64,000 nt of DNA from Calditrichia bacterium (GCA_028284445.1 JANQRS010000017.1:1-64000), one strand, 5' to 3'. Shown: positions 15,988 to 24,572, numbered from the stretch's first letter. Program-made: numbers and translations. Notes: generated by a model not told the origin, from the sequence alone.

Positions 15988-16806
15988 ATGTCTCTATCAC
16001 GTATTTCGGCGAATATTCAGGCGATGAAATCGCTGAATTCCTTTGAACAAATTAATAAGCGCCTTGGAATGCACCAGGAACGGTTGTCCACCGGTCGTCG
16101 TATTAATTCGACGGGAGACGATCCGGCAGGTTATCAATTGTCCAAGAAATTGGAAGGTCGTCGTCGTGGCTTATCTGTTGCACTGGATAATGTGCGTAAT
16201 GCCGGCAACGTTTTGAGTGTTGCAGAGGGCGGTTACCAAAATATTATGGATATCATCCAGATCGCTAAGGAAAAAACGTTGCAGGCTGCTGATGGTCTGA
16301 CCGGTACCGATGAGCGTAATGCACTCAATGATCAGGTTCAGGCTCTCTTGTCCGAGATTGATGACATCGTTGCAGAAACGACATTGAACGGCACCAACTT
16401 GATTGACGGCTCTTACACAGCGTCTTTCCAAACCGGTGAAACCGCTTCTGATCAGCTCTCGGTTGCGCTGCAGGATTCTGATTCGGCTGCACTCGGCATT
16501 AATGCAATTTCACTCGCCAGTCAGGCAAGTGCTTCTGCCGCTATTGCAACGATTACGACTGCGATTACCACACTGGCGCAGCGTACTCAGGATGTTGGTG
16601 AATACATGCTTCGCCTGGACGCCAAGGAGCGGACCCTGGGTGTTGCTATCTCAAATACAGAAAGTATCAGAAGTACCATCGAGGATGCGGATTTCGCAAA
16701 GGAGCAGATGGAAGTATTGAAACTGCAGATTATTCAGCAGACGTCAATCGCCTCGCTCGCACAGGCAAATTCGTCACCACAGGTAATTCTCTCACTATTT
16801 GGATAG
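15988..16806 (+). CDS. fliC: Flagellin
   Basis: 272-aa filament subunit of the short type. The N-terminal D0/D1 region (about 1-135) has the typical INKRLGMHQERLSTGRRIN stretch and the DDPAGYQLSKKL motif. The C-terminal region (about 190-272) includes NTESIRSTIEDADFAKEQM and the terminal QANSSPQVILSLFG. Only about 50 residues link the two, so no large surface D2/D3 domain exists. A strong ribosome site (GGAGG) precedes the ATG. A hairpin follows the stop. The gene heads the fliC-fliS-fliD-flaG group and is probably read from a sigma-28 promoter. Confidence 0.96.
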   Translation: MSLSRISANIQAMKSLNSFEQINKRLGMHQERLSTGRRINSTGDDPAGYQLSKKLEGRRRGLSVALDNVRNAGNVLSVAEGGYQNIMDIIQIAKEKTLQAADGLTGTDERNALNDQVQALLSEIDDIVAETTLNGTNLIDGSYTASFQTGETASDQLSVALQDSDSAALGINAISLASQASASAAIATITTAITTLAQRTQDVGEYMLRLDAKERTLGVAISNTESIRSTIEDADFAKEQMEVLKLQIIQQTSIASLAQANSSPQVILSLFG

Positions 16807-16826
16807 AATATAACGATCATTCAATT

Positions 16827-16857
16827 CAGGAACCGGGAATACGTTTCCCGATTCCTG
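16827..16857 (+). terminator. Hairpin after flagellin gene
   Basis: 13-nt arms (CAGGAACCGGGAA and TTCCCGATTCCTG) pair with a single mismatch around a 5-nt loop. No U tract follows. It lies between fliC and fliS and likely acts as a partial terminator or a 3' stabiliser that lets flagellin mRNA exceed the downstream genes. Confidence 0.6.
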
Positions 16858-16877
16858 GATAATTGGAGCAAATTGAT

Positions 16878-17207
16878 ATGTACAATCGTCATGATACAGC
16901 AATCGAAAAGAAGGGGCCGGATCCCTACCTGCAGCAGAAAATTCAGACTGCTTCGCCGGAACAACTCATCTCGTACTTGTTGGATATGGCCATCAGCGCC
17001 TGTCACCGGGAAGACAAGTACAAGGCCAGCCGGATTGTGTCTGAACTCATTATCTCATTGGATCCGCAATACCTGGAAGTCGTTACGCCGTTCTATCATG
17101 TGTATCAACATGTTAATTATTTGATTAGAAACCAACAGTTTGAAGCGGCGCGGGCCTTACTTCTGGATTTACAGGAAACATGGAATACGGCCTTCAAAGT
17201 TTCGTAA
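16878..17207 (+). CDS. fliS: Flagellin export chaperone FliS
   Basis: 109-aa helical protein that binds the flagellin C-terminus to prevent early polymerisation. The ATG at 16878 is chosen because a GGAG site lies 8 nt ahead; a TTG at 16863 would use the ribosome site as coding sequence. Characteristic features are the early YLQQKIQTASPEQLISYLLDMAI segment (FliS usually reads Y...I.TASPE.LI..LYD.A), a helical core and a short C-terminus. Placement between fliC and fliD is standard. Confidence 0.9.
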   Translation: MYNRHDTAIEKKGPDPYLQQKIQTASPEQLISYLLDMAISACHREDKYKASRIVSELIISLDPQYLEVVTPFYHVYQHVNYLIRNQQFEAARALLLDLQETWNTAFKVS

Positions 17208-17247
17208 GGGAATCTTCTAAGGAATGATTAGCGCAAGGATATAAGCC

Positions 17248-18720
17248 ATGGATATTTCTTCTATATTTAATTCACGAGATTCAATCGACTTCCTGGTGCA
17301 ACAGTTTATGCGCTTTGAAGTTGAGCCGCGTGACCGGCTTCTGGACTCACGGGACGTGCTGACTGACAGGAAGTCCGTCCTTTCAGAGCTGGATTCCAAA
17401 TTATCAGCCCTAAGAAATCAGGCCGATCGCCTGAATTCGGCTGTGTTTGATTATTTCGGAGCGAAGACCACTGATACCAGCGATCCGGAGAAGTTTCGCG
17501 CTACGGCGGCTTCGGAAGCGACAATCGGGAATCACTCATTATCGGTTCAGCGTCTGGCCTCCTCGGATACACGGGTTTCGAATCAGTTTACAGATTCCGG
17601 CACCAGCTTCAGCGGTTTTACCACCGATCAAACGTTTACGATCCAGGTTGGTAGTCCCACTGATGCGGATGCTGATAATCGCGTAGACATTTCCATAACG
17701 GTGGAGGCATCGGCCTTTTCCGGTACTGATGATGCCGCTTTGGTTGCCGTTGCCGGCGCGATCAATTCAGCCATGAATGAAGCTGTTATCAATGAGACCA
17801 TCGACAACGATGAAGTCGTTAATGCCTCGGTTGTAAAGGAAGAAAACGGCACATCCCGTCTGGTGTTGCGTAGCGAAAAGACCGGATATACGCATCGCAT
17901 GTCGTTCGGTAGCAGCAGCTTGCTGGATACCCTGGGCGTCAATAGCGCTTCACAATCCAGCGGCGTTAGCGGCGGTTATATCACTGAGGTAGGGACTTCG
18001 GCGACCGACAGTGAACTAAATACCCAATTTACCATGGATGGTTTGACTTTTTATCGCGATAGCAATACCATCGATGATGCCCTGGACGGATTAACATTAG
18101 AATTACTTGATACCTTTACAACCAATGAAACACTGACAATTTCAGCAGATGTTGAAACGGTTCAGGGGGAAATCGAGAGTTTCCTTGAAGCATACAACGA
18201 GGCTTTGGAATATCTCGGTGACAGCACCCGTGGCGGCGAAGGACGTCGTGCTGCCTTGGCAGATGACGTCATTTATCGCGGTCTTGTGACGGATATCAGG
18301 GGGATTATGACAGATGTGGTTAGCGGGACATTAACATCAAACTATGACCGCCTGTTTAACATCGGCATCGAAGCGGATTCGGATGGAAAGTTGTCCATTG
18401 AGGACAGTGAGAAGTTGTCGACTGCCCTGAAGACCAATTCGCGCTACGTTTCTGATCTTTTTAATTCCGAGAACGGTTATTCAACCCGATTGGAATCCTT
18501 TATTGACGGTTACGTAAAAGCCGGTGGAACAATTTCCAATAGCACTTCAAACATCGATAATCAGATAGAGACGCTTGATAACCGCATTGATCTATTGAAT
18601 GACCTGCTGGTAAGCCGCGAAGAACAATTGCGCGACGAACTGGCGGAAATGCAAACGCTTATGACCACCTTAAGCGGTCAGCAGGCATTTCTAGGGGCAT
18701 TGATTGGCGGTGGATTTTAG
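17248..18720 (+). CDS. fliD: Flagellar filament cap protein FliD
   Basis: 490-aa hook-associated protein 2, forming the cap under which flagellin assembles. The N-terminal FliD domain (about 1-110) has VQQFMRFEVEPRDRLLDSRD and a coiled-coil start. A FliD C-terminal domain runs from about 270 to 480, including NLFNS-like and DNRIDLLNDLLVSREEQL segments; the C-terminus ends LSGQQAFLGALIGGGF. The middle is a variable beta region. AAGGA lies ahead of the ATG. Confidence 0.94.
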   Translation: MDISSIFNSRDSIDFLVQQFMRFEVEPRDRLLDSRDVLTDRKSVLSELDSKLSALRNQADRLNSAVFDYFGAKTTDTSDPEKFRATAASEATIGNHSLSVQRLASSDTRVSNQFTDSGTSFSGFTTDQTFTIQVGSPTDADADNRVDISITVEASAFSGTDDAALVAVAGAINSAMNEAVINETIDNDEVVNASVVKEENGTSRLVLRSEKTGYTHRMSFGSSSLLDTLGVNSASQSSGVSGGYITEVGTSATDSELNTQFTMDGLTFYRDSNTIDDALDGLTLELLDTFTTNETLTISADVETVQGEIESFLEAYNEALEYLGDSTRGGEGRRAALADDVIYRGLVTDIRGIMTDVVSGTLTSNYDRLFNIGIEADSDGKLSIEDSEKLSTALKTNSRYVSDLFNSENGYSTRLESFIDGYVKAGGTISNSTSNIDNQIETLDNRIDLLNDLLVSREEQLRDELAEMQTLMTTLSGQQAFLGALIGGGF

Positions 18721-18744
18721 AATAAGATTCTATGGGAGATTAAG

Positions 18745-19119
18745 ATGAAAGACAATATTTCTATTGAGAGTAATGGCGGTCTGCAAAATATGCGTTCGAA
18801 AAATCAGGCTGCTGCACCACAAAATGAGCAGGCTGAAGCGCAGCAGGAAAACCGTATCAATTCTGCAAAAGAAGTTGAACAGAAAGACAAGGTTTTAAGC
18901 GACACAGAGCGTGACAAGTTGATCCAGAAAGCCGATAATTTTGTTAAGGCTTTAAACACCAGGATTACCTTTAGGCTGGACGACGAAAGCGGCTCCAAGA
19001 TCATTGTTGAAGATAAACAAACCGGTAAAGTGTTAAGGCAAATTCCCCCGGAAGAATTTATCGATCTCAACGAAAAAATGGATGAAATAGTCGGTATTAT
19101 TTTTAACAGGAGAGTATAG
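18745..19119 (+). CDS. flaG: FlaG family flagellar protein
   Basis: 124-aa protein with a charged, Gln/Glu-rich, probably disordered N-terminus (about 1-65) and a C-terminal FlaG domain. The latter shows ITFRLDDESGSKIIVEDKQT and GKVLRQIPPEEFIDL, the family signature. FlaG proteins are linked to filament length or FliD function in several species, but the mechanism is not settled. It follows fliD closely. Confidence 0.9.
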   Translation: MKDNISIESNGGLQNMRSKNQAAAPQNEQAEAQQENRINSAKEVEQKDKVLSDTERDKLIQKADNFVKALNTRITFRLDDESGSKIIVEDKQTGKVLRQIPPEEFIDLNEKMDEIVGIIFNRRV

Positions 19120-19548
19120 TTGGGATCCTATCATGTGGCCAATATTGAATGGCATGATGTTCTGCGCGGTCAGGCAGACTGTCTTCGGGAGTTACTGGCC
19201 TTTTCCGAAAAATGGGTAGACAAGATCGAATCTTTGCCAATCAATATGCTCAGGGAGATCATTGATCACCGTGCAAAATGGATTCAGAAAATCCGTTCGT
19301 TTATGGAGCTCAGAAAGCAGCGGGTCTTTGACCCGCCGGACAAGGAGTCTGCAGTATTGTTGAAAGAAATTTCCGACATTGCCGAAAAGCTCACGGAGAT
19401 CGATAATCAGATTATGAGCAAGCTGAAAGATCGTAAGACACAGTATTTGCAGTTAATTAGTGAAAACGCTGCATTGCGTAAGCAAACTGCAAAATCTCTT
19501 TATCAAGCCGGTCAGAACAGAAAACGGGTTGACATTTATCAGGAGTAA
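19120..19548 (+). CDS. Helical flagellar protein, FliT-like
   Basis: 142-aa, mostly alpha-helical protein. The only in-frame start near a ribosome site (AGGAGA) is a TTG directly after the FlaG stop codon. No diagnostic motif is visible. Size, helical content (for example residues 80-125, a likely coiled coil with ISDIAEKLTEIDNQI) and placement after fliD/flaG resemble FliT, the export chaperone of FliD, or an FlgN-type chaperone. A separate FlgN-like gene exists at 56670, so FliT is favoured. Confidence 0.5.
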   Translation: MGSYHVANIEWHDVLRGQADCLRELLAFSEKWVDKIESLPINMLREIIDHRAKWIQKIRSFMELRKQRVFDPPDKESAVLLKEISDIAEKLTEIDNQIMSKLKDRKTQYLQLISENAALRKQTAKSLYQAGQNRKRVDIYQE

Positions 19549-19551
19549 GTC

Positions 19552-19908
19552 ATGGGACCTTTGAAGGACCTGGGCGGATTGTCCCAGAAATTGCAAAAAT
19601 TGGCTAAAGCCAGCAAAGCAGAAAACCTCGACCAGACGGGCAAGAAATCGGATAGCCCGGCAGAAGGCGTCAATTCTCCCAGGGATCGGACCACTATTTC
19701 CAATACGGCTCAGCAACTGCTGTCCCAGCACGAAGCTGCGACGGAGCTCTTGAAAAAGCTGGATTCGCCGGACAGCAATTTGACGCCGGATGAATTGTCG
19801 GAAATACGCGCCCGTATCTCCGATCCGGACTATCTCGGATCAGAAATGGTAGACAAAATTGCCGACAAATTAATCGATGAATTGCCGCGATTAAATCGTC
19901 GTTCCTGA
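19552..19908 (+). CDS. flgM: FlgM-like anti-sigma-28 factor
   Basis: 118-aa protein, polar and probably disordered in the first half. The second half has DRTTISNTAQQLLSQ (FlgM families read D...IS..A) and EIRARISDPDYL, then EMVDKIADKLIDEL, which fits the helices by which FlgM binds FliA. Length slightly exceeds typical FlgM (about 90-100 aa). In known systems FlgM holds sigma-28 inactive until the hook is complete, then leaves through the export gate. The call is by pattern and context and the match is divergent. Confidence 0.65.
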   Translation: MGPLKDLGGLSQKLQKLAKASKAENLDQTGKKSDSPAEGVNSPRDRTTISNTAQQLLSQHEAATELLKKLDSPDSNLTPDELSEIRARISDPDYLGSEMVDKIADKLIDELPRLNRRS

Positions 19909-19931
19909 CCCAATAGAAGTACACTTTCCAG

Positions 19932-20003
19932 GTTCAATCCGGCGGAAGCCAAGTACCCACCGGCTGGAAAAACTGCGTCATTTGGATTGAACTTTTCTTT
20001 TTG
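19932..20003 (+). terminator. Probable terminator after the flagellin operon
   Basis: Outer 9-bp arms GTTCAATCC (19932-19940) and GGATTGAAC (19984-19992) enclose a GC-rich inner hairpin and are followed by a T-rich tract, TTTTCTTTTT. It lies just past the flgM-like gene. Confidence 0.6.
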
Positions 20004-20023
20004 AATTACTTTCACATTATTCC

Positions 20024-20050
20024 TCAAATTTTCAGAATAGCCGCCGAATC
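20024..20050 (+). promoter_or_regulatory. Candidate sigma-28 promoter
   Basis: TCAAATTT, an 11-nt spacer and GCCGAATC resemble the sigma-28 consensus in spacing and in the GCCGA core. It would drive the receiver/FapA pair, starting about 110 nt before the ATG at 20170. Weak, by-eye assignment. Confidence 0.3.
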
Positions 20051-20169
20051 TAAGAGCACGCAACTGAAGAAGTTTTTTCGCAAATCAAGTATGTGTGCTC
20101 GTACCGGGGTGTCCCTTTGACAAACCACGGACACATCGAATTTTTACAATGATGATGGAAGATTTACCT

Positions 20170-20679
20170 ATGGACGGAGTCAGGCGAATTTTGATTATTG
20201 ACAAGGAGACAGTCGATGTACTGAATGCCATCGAATTGTTACGCGCCCTGGACTGTGTACCAACAGTTCATATGAACGCTCATACAGTCGCAGCAACCTC
20301 GCGTGAAGATATTGCAGCCGTTTTCGTAAATATCGACCTGCCGTTTGTAAAACCACAAGACTTAATTCGCAGCTTTAATGGCAATGAGACCAATGTTTTA
20401 AGATGGTCCACGCCTATCATTTTTCTCACTTCAGACCGGGATTCCCGAACCTATAACTCTGTCGAAAACGTGGCTCGAAGCGCGGAGTTAAATAAACCGA
20501 TTCAACTGGAAGAACTGGTTGAGGTGCTGGAGTCTTTTTCGGTGTTAAAGGACGAAGAAAACGGCGATGAGTGGTGGCAATCGCGGTTGAGCCGGGTGAC
20601 GAGTTTCGCGGCCGAGTTTGATGATTGGTTTGGCAAATTCGAGTTCCTGGTGGAGTCCGGGGGAGGTATCAGAAAGTGA
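20170..20679 (+). CDS. Single receiver-domain protein
   Basis: 169 aa from the ATG at 20170, chosen because the receiver fold begins immediately (VRRILIID) and GGAAG lies 8 nt upstream; an earlier ATG at 20149 is possible. The receiver keeps one acidic residue in LIIDKE (the usual second acidic residue is Lys), the phosphoacceptor-like Asp of VNIDLP, the Thr of FLTSDRD and the Lys-Pro pair of ELNKPIQ. A 40-residue tail without a DNA-binding motif follows. Its stop overlaps the GTG of the FapA gene, so the two are translationally coupled and probably act together. Function unknown. Confidence 0.65.
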   Translation: MDGVRRILIIDKETVDVLNAIELLRALDCVPTVHMNAHTVAATSREDIAAVFVNIDLPFVKPQDLIRSFNGNETNVLRWSTPIIFLTSDRDSRTYNSVENVARSAELNKPIQLEELVEVLESFSVLKDEENGDEWWQSRLSRVTSFAAEFDDWFGKFEFLVESGGGIRK

Positions 20680-22154
20680 GGCGAAAATTACCGCTCGGAA
20701 CTGGATACCTGGATATGGTGGTGCTTCGTGATGGCAGACTTGTACTGGGTGAATTAAAAGATGGATCAGCTTCTTATCATGAATTGCGAACCGCATTGGA
20801 CTCCGTCGGTATTCGCTATGGCATAGTGGATGAAACCTTAAAGGCGATGGCCCAGGGAGCACGATACCAAATGTTGATGGCCTATAGCCGCCGGGTTTGT
20901 GAACCGCCGAAGATTCAGTTCCATATCAATATTCCCAATCTAAAGACCATTTTCAAGCAAGGTGTGAGCGGGGGGAAAGTTGGCGAAATTGCTCTGAATC
21001 CCATCGTCGAAAAAGGACAAAAACTGCTGACGGTCTTGAAACGACCACAAGTGGTTCTTGAATACCCCAATGGACGCCGGACATTCCTGCATAAGCTGGA
21101 TAGCGATGTTCTAAAAACATTGAGTGGACCCAATACCAGCTACGATCGCAATTCTGACTGCATCGTCGCCGAAATTGATGGTGCGATGACGCGGTCCATC
21201 ACAGGCGTTGTAGCCGTTCACCCTGTTGAAGAATGTGAATACGTCGGGGAGCGTCTGCAAAAGAGCGCAAAAGATACAGCCATTGTCTGCCGCGGAGATT
21301 GGCGTCGCGAGATACCGACGCATGTTTCCTCAAATGTGGAAGTCTGTGGGAACATAGTGAATTCCCCAATTACTGCTACCGGACTGATTGTATGCCACAA
21401 TAGCGTTCATAATCATTCGCCAAATACACCGATGTTGTCGTCAGAACAGAGTATTTTTGCGCAGTCTATTTCTGATTACAAAATACGCAGCCGGAAAAAT
21501 GTGGTGATTTCAGAGAACTTACGCGGGAGCACATTATGGTCTGCCGGCTCCGTTATCGCCGGGGATATTACCGATTGCAAAATGACGATCAGCAAACACC
21601 TGGTATGCGAAAATTTGTCCGGCGGCAGCAAAGTGTTTCTCGGGGAAAATTACATGCGACGTAAGGATTTGCCGGATCCAATGGGAACGCTTCAGCAATA
21701 TCAAACCAAACTTGATGCAGCAGACCTGAAAGTGATGGAAATCCAGCATCGTTTAAAGGGGAGTCAGAAAAAGGTCAAGAAGCAGCTGGTTTCCAGCATG
21801 CGTAGCATGAAGAACCGGCAAAAGATTGGTCTGATCGTCAGGCGCTTTTATGAACATCTTGCCGGAGAGTTCAAAGAATTCAACGTACATGTTGAAGAAT
21901 ACCGCGAACTGGTGGAAAACTTCGCCCGGGAAAAGTCAATTCTTGAATTGTTTGCCGAGACTATGAAAATCCGCTCAAAACCTGGAATAATTGTATCCGG
22001 CACTCTTGATCTGGGCGTTGAAATTCATACGGCAAATCAAAGTTTTGTTGTGAACAGGACCTTCAATAACGTACGGATTGTTGTCGATGAATTGCGTGGC
22101 ACGTTTGAGATTGTCCCACTGAAACCGGTCGAAGAGAAATTAGAAACTACCTAA
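20676..22154 (+). CDS. FapA/DUF342 family flagellar-associated protein
   Basis: 492-aa protein of the DUF342 (FapA) family. The GTG at 20676 is favoured: it overlaps the previous stop as GTGA and has a GGGAGG site 9 nt ahead; the ATG at 20625 would overlap the previous gene by 55 bp. An N-terminal domain (about 1-170, with GTGYLDMVVLRDGRL) precedes a repetitive right-handed beta-helix-like centre, about 170-330, with TAIVCRGDW, GNIVNSPITATG, AGSVIAGDITDCKM and LVCENLSGGSKV. A long coiled coil (about 345-430) comes next, then a second beta part. In Vibrio, FapA supports flagellar assembly at the pole; a like role here is inferred. Confidence 0.8.
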   Translation: MRRKLPLGTGYLDMVVLRDGRLVLGELKDGSASYHELRTALDSVGIRYGIVDETLKAMAQGARYQMLMAYSRRVCEPPKIQFHINIPNLKTIFKQGVSGGKVGEIALNPIVEKGQKLLTVLKRPQVVLEYPNGRRTFLHKLDSDVLKTLSGPNTSYDRNSDCIVAEIDGAMTRSITGVVAVHPVEECEYVGERLQKSAKDTAIVCRGDWRREIPTHVSSNVEVCGNIVNSPITATGLIVCHNSVHNHSPNTPMLSSEQSIFAQSISDYKIRSRKNVVISENLRGSTLWSAGSVIAGDITDCKMTISKHLVCENLSGGSKVFLGENYMRRKDLPDPMGTLQQYQTKLDAADLKVMEIQHRLKGSQKKVKKQLVSSMRSMKNRQKIGLIVRRFYEHLAGEFKEFNVHVEEYRELVENFAREKSILELFAETMKIRSKPGIIVSGTLDLGVEIHTANQSFVVNRTFNNVRIVVDELRGTFEIVPLKPVEEKLETT

Positions 22155-22166
22155 ATGGAATGCTAG

Positions 22167-22496
22167 ATGAGTGCTGATCAACCTTTTTATAAGGATCAAG
22201 GCGGTAATATTTTTGTAGCCCGGTCCGCAACGAAATCCAAGTCCATGATCATAAAGAAAAATCAAGTGACAGTTGGTCGGCCGAAAAAGGTCACGGATGC
22301 TCGAAATGGTGGACCCCACAGCGAGATGCATGAAAAGGCAACAAAAATCGAGCCTTTGTTTGACGGCGATGTTGTTGTCGGGCTGGTAGTGAAGTGTGCC
22401 TGTGGCGAAGAAGTTACTGTGAGTTTTGAATTTGCCGATGAGCCTTTACCGGAGTCACCCGCCGGGGAGCCGGCAACCGCCGCCGCGATAGAATAG
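22167..22496 (+). CDS. Hypothetical protein with CxCGE motif
   Basis: 109-aa protein of no recognised family. The N-terminal half is basic and polar (KSKSMIIKKNQVTVGRPKK). The centre reads EPLFDGDVVVGLVVKCACGEEVTVSFEF, a beta-rich unit with one CxC pair that could bind metal only as a dimer or with a partner. The C-terminus is Pro/Glu/Ala-rich. No signal peptide or membrane helix. It lies between the FapA gene and the sigma-54 activator, in the same direction, so it is probably part of a flagellar regulatory operon. Confidence 0.6.
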   Translation: MSADQPFYKDQGGNIFVARSATKSKSMIIKKNQVTVGRPKKVTDARNGGPHSEMHEKATKIEPLFDGDVVVGLVVKCACGEEVTVSFEFADEPLPESPAGEPATAAAIE

Positions 22497-22570
22497 CCGG
22501 TAATGTATGGATCGCGAACTGTTCTCGAAATGATATATAGAAACAACCGATTGATCAAACCAGAAGCAAA

Positions 22571-23935
22571 ATGAATAAACGAATTCTTGTAGTTGATGAT
22601 GATGCAGGCCTTCGCCTGGTGCTCGAAAAGTCTTTGCGTGAGTATGAGTATTATGTTCGCGCAGCAGCCAATGGTCATGCTGCTCTCAAGATCCTTGAAG
22701 AGGAGCCGTTCGATTTATTGCTGACGGATTTATCCATGCCCAAAATGTCCGGCATTGAGCTGATGGAAAAAACCCTGGCGAAATATCCGGATATGAGCTG
22801 CCTGGTAATTACCGCTTATGGAACTGTGGAAGCAGCGGTGGCAGCGATGCAAAAAGGCGCATTTGATTTTATCAGCAAGCCATTTTCGCTTGCCCAGCTT
22901 GAATCCCGGATTAGTCGGCATTTTGAAGCAAAGGAGAAACGGCAGCAGCAGTCAGAGGCAAAGACGATTTTGACGTCGCCGGAGCCTTCTTCCCAATTGC
23001 TGGGAAACAGCTTGCCCATTCAAGCGCTTCGCGGTCAGATCGAACTGCTTTCCGGAAGCGATGCAACGGTTTTTGTCCAGGGCGAAAGCGGTACCGGCAA
23101 GGAATTGATTGCCAGGGCGATCCACGAGTCCAGCGAAAGATGCGACGGCCCTTTTCTCAAGTTTAATTGCGCAGCTGTGCCGGAAACGCTTTTTGAAAGC
23201 ACCCTGTTTGGTCATGAAAAAGGGGCATTTAGTGGCGCCCATCGGATGCGAAAAGGCGTATTTGAAGAAGCGGATGGTGGGACCTTGTTGCTGGACGAAA
23301 TCAGTGAAATTCCGATTTCGATGCAGGCAAAACTCCTGAGGGTTTTACAGGAAATGGTCGTTACGCGTATTGGCAGCACCAGCGAGATTCCGGTCAATGT
23401 TCGCATTATTGCCACGACCAATCGTGACATCCATGAAATGATTGATGAAAATAAGTTTCGCGAAGATCTCTATTTTCGTCTGAATGTTTTTCCAATTAAC
23501 GTATCGCCGTTGCGGGAACGTGAAGGAGATATTCGCCTGCTGGCCGAGCATTTTTTGGAGAAGAATTGTCAGAAATATGGCATTGCAGTTAAGGAAGTTG
23601 AAGAAGCTGCATTTCGAGAGTTGGAGGAATTTAACTGGCCCGGTAATGTGCGTCAGCTGCAGCACATGATCGAGCGTGCCTTTCTGTTATCAGGAAATGA
23701 CCCGAGAATCCGCGCCGCCCATATGCAGCTGGAAAACGAACGAAGCCTGACACAGGAATCAATCTATCGTGAGAATGATGTTTGCACCCTGGAAGAGATG
23801 GAATATGAGATGATTTACCGGGCGTTGGAAAAAACCGGCAACCATCGCGCCAAGGCCGCGGAGCTTTTGGGGATCAGTGTCAGAACCCTGAGGAATAAGC
23901 TAAACGGCTCAAATCGACAGCAGCTTGCTGACTGA
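22571..23935 (+). CDS. NtrC/FlgR-like sigma-54-dependent response regulator
   Basis: 454-aa transcription activator of sigma-54 RNA polymerase. Domains: receiver (1-120; acidic pair Asp9/Asp10, phosphoacceptor Asp53 in LTDLSMP, Lys103 in SKPF), AAA+ ATPase (about 142-375; Walker A GESGTGKE at 171-178, Walker B LLLDEI at 239-244, arginine-finger region FREDLYFRLNVFPI) and a Fis-type DNA-binding helix-turn-helix at the end (KAAELLGISVRTLRNKL). The sigma-54 contact loop reads GAFSGA at 218-223 in place of GAFTGA. It lies just upstream of a sigma-54-like promoter and flgB, so a FlgR/FleQ-type role over rod and hook genes is likely. Confidence 0.93.
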   Translation: MNKRILVVDDDAGLRLVLEKSLREYEYYVRAAANGHAALKILEEEPFDLLLTDLSMPKMSGIELMEKTLAKYPDMSCLVITAYGTVEAAVAAMQKGAFDFISKPFSLAQLESRISRHFEAKEKRQQQSEAKTILTSPEPSSQLLGNSLPIQALRGQIELLSGSDATVFVQGESGTGKELIARAIHESSERCDGPFLKFNCAAVPETLFESTLFGHEKGAFSGAHRMRKGVFEEADGGTLLLDEISEIPISMQAKLLRVLQEMVVTRIGSTSEIPVNVRIIATTNRDIHEMIDENKFREDLYFRLNVFPINVSPLREREGDIRLLAEHFLEKNCQKYGIAVKEVEEAAFRELEEFNWPGNVRQLQHMIERAFLLSGNDPRIRAAHMQLENERSLTQESIYRENDVCTLEEMEYEMIYRALEKTGNHRAKAAELLGISVRTLRNKLNGSNRQQLAD

Positions 23936-24187
23936 AAAACGGCAGAAAATGCCGGTTCCGGCAAAGATTACCGGAAGAACAAACCCAATCGATCTTTAAG
24001 AAGAATATTGCAACAATCCGCCTATCTGAATTGACTTTGTAAGTACTTGTAAAAGCTGATGTTTGAGAGATTTTTTCTGTCGCTGCTTTATATGAGCATT
24101 CTTGGCACAGGATTTGTCTATAGCATGTTAGATGATCTATCAAAAATGATCGAATGACGACCGGAAAATTGTTCGGGAGACTTGGAA
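23936..24187 (+). promoter_or_regulatory. Control region upstream of flgB
   Basis: 252 bp with a GC-rich hairpin just after the activator gene (TTCCGG/CCGGAA arms near 23954-23981, possible terminator), an AT-rich stretch around 24000-24090 with the short palindrome AAGTACTT that could be an activator site, and a sigma-54-like element at 24103-24117. Confidence 0.55.
24103..24117 (+). promoter_or_regulatory. Near-consensus sigma-54 promoter of flgB operon
   Basis: TGGCAC, a 5-nt spacer and TTGT match TGGCAC-N5-TTGC except for the last base of the -12 box. It is 70 bp before the flgB ATG and directly after the gene of an NtrC-like activator. Confidence 0.65.
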
Positions 24188-24559
24188 ATGAAAATATATG
24201 AAAATTCACAGTTAAGGCTGCTGAAGCGTTCACTGAACGTGTATACAAATCAGCACAATGCTATCTCCGAAAATATTGGCAATGCCAATAACGACCGCTT
24301 TGTCCGCCGGAATACGGACTTTAGCGAGATGCTGACGCGGGTCGACAATAATTCAAAATTGCGTGCCACCAATGAGCGTCATATCGGCAGCCCGGAACAG
24401 CCGGATCCGCTAATCGGACAAGGTGCTGAGGAAGATGTGGATCTATCTGAAGAGATGAGCTTGCTGGCGGAAAACCACATCCGTTTTGATTTTGCCGCTC
24501 AAATATTGCGAAGAAGATTTGAAGGGCTGCAGGCAAGCATACTTGGCAGAAGCCGCTAA
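24188..24559 (+). CDS. flgB: Flagellar proximal rod protein FlgB
   Basis: 123-aa rod protein from the ATG at 24188 (GGGAG ahead; a TTG at 24182 is the alternative). It has the N-terminal helix with NQHNAISENIGNANN, the rod/hook family motif (usually NLANADTPGY), and the C-terminal DLSEEMSLLAENHIRFDFAAQIL helix. FlgB forms the cell-proximal rod on the MS ring. First gene of the large flagellar operon, followed by flgC. Confidence 0.93.
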   Translation: MKIYENSQLRLLKRSLNVYTNQHNAISENIGNANNDRFVRRNTDFSEMLTRVDNNSKLRATNERHIGSPEQPDPLIGQGAEEDVDLSEEMSLLAENHIRFDFAAQILRRRFEGLQASILGRSR

Positions 24560-24572
24560 CAGGGAGTGAACT

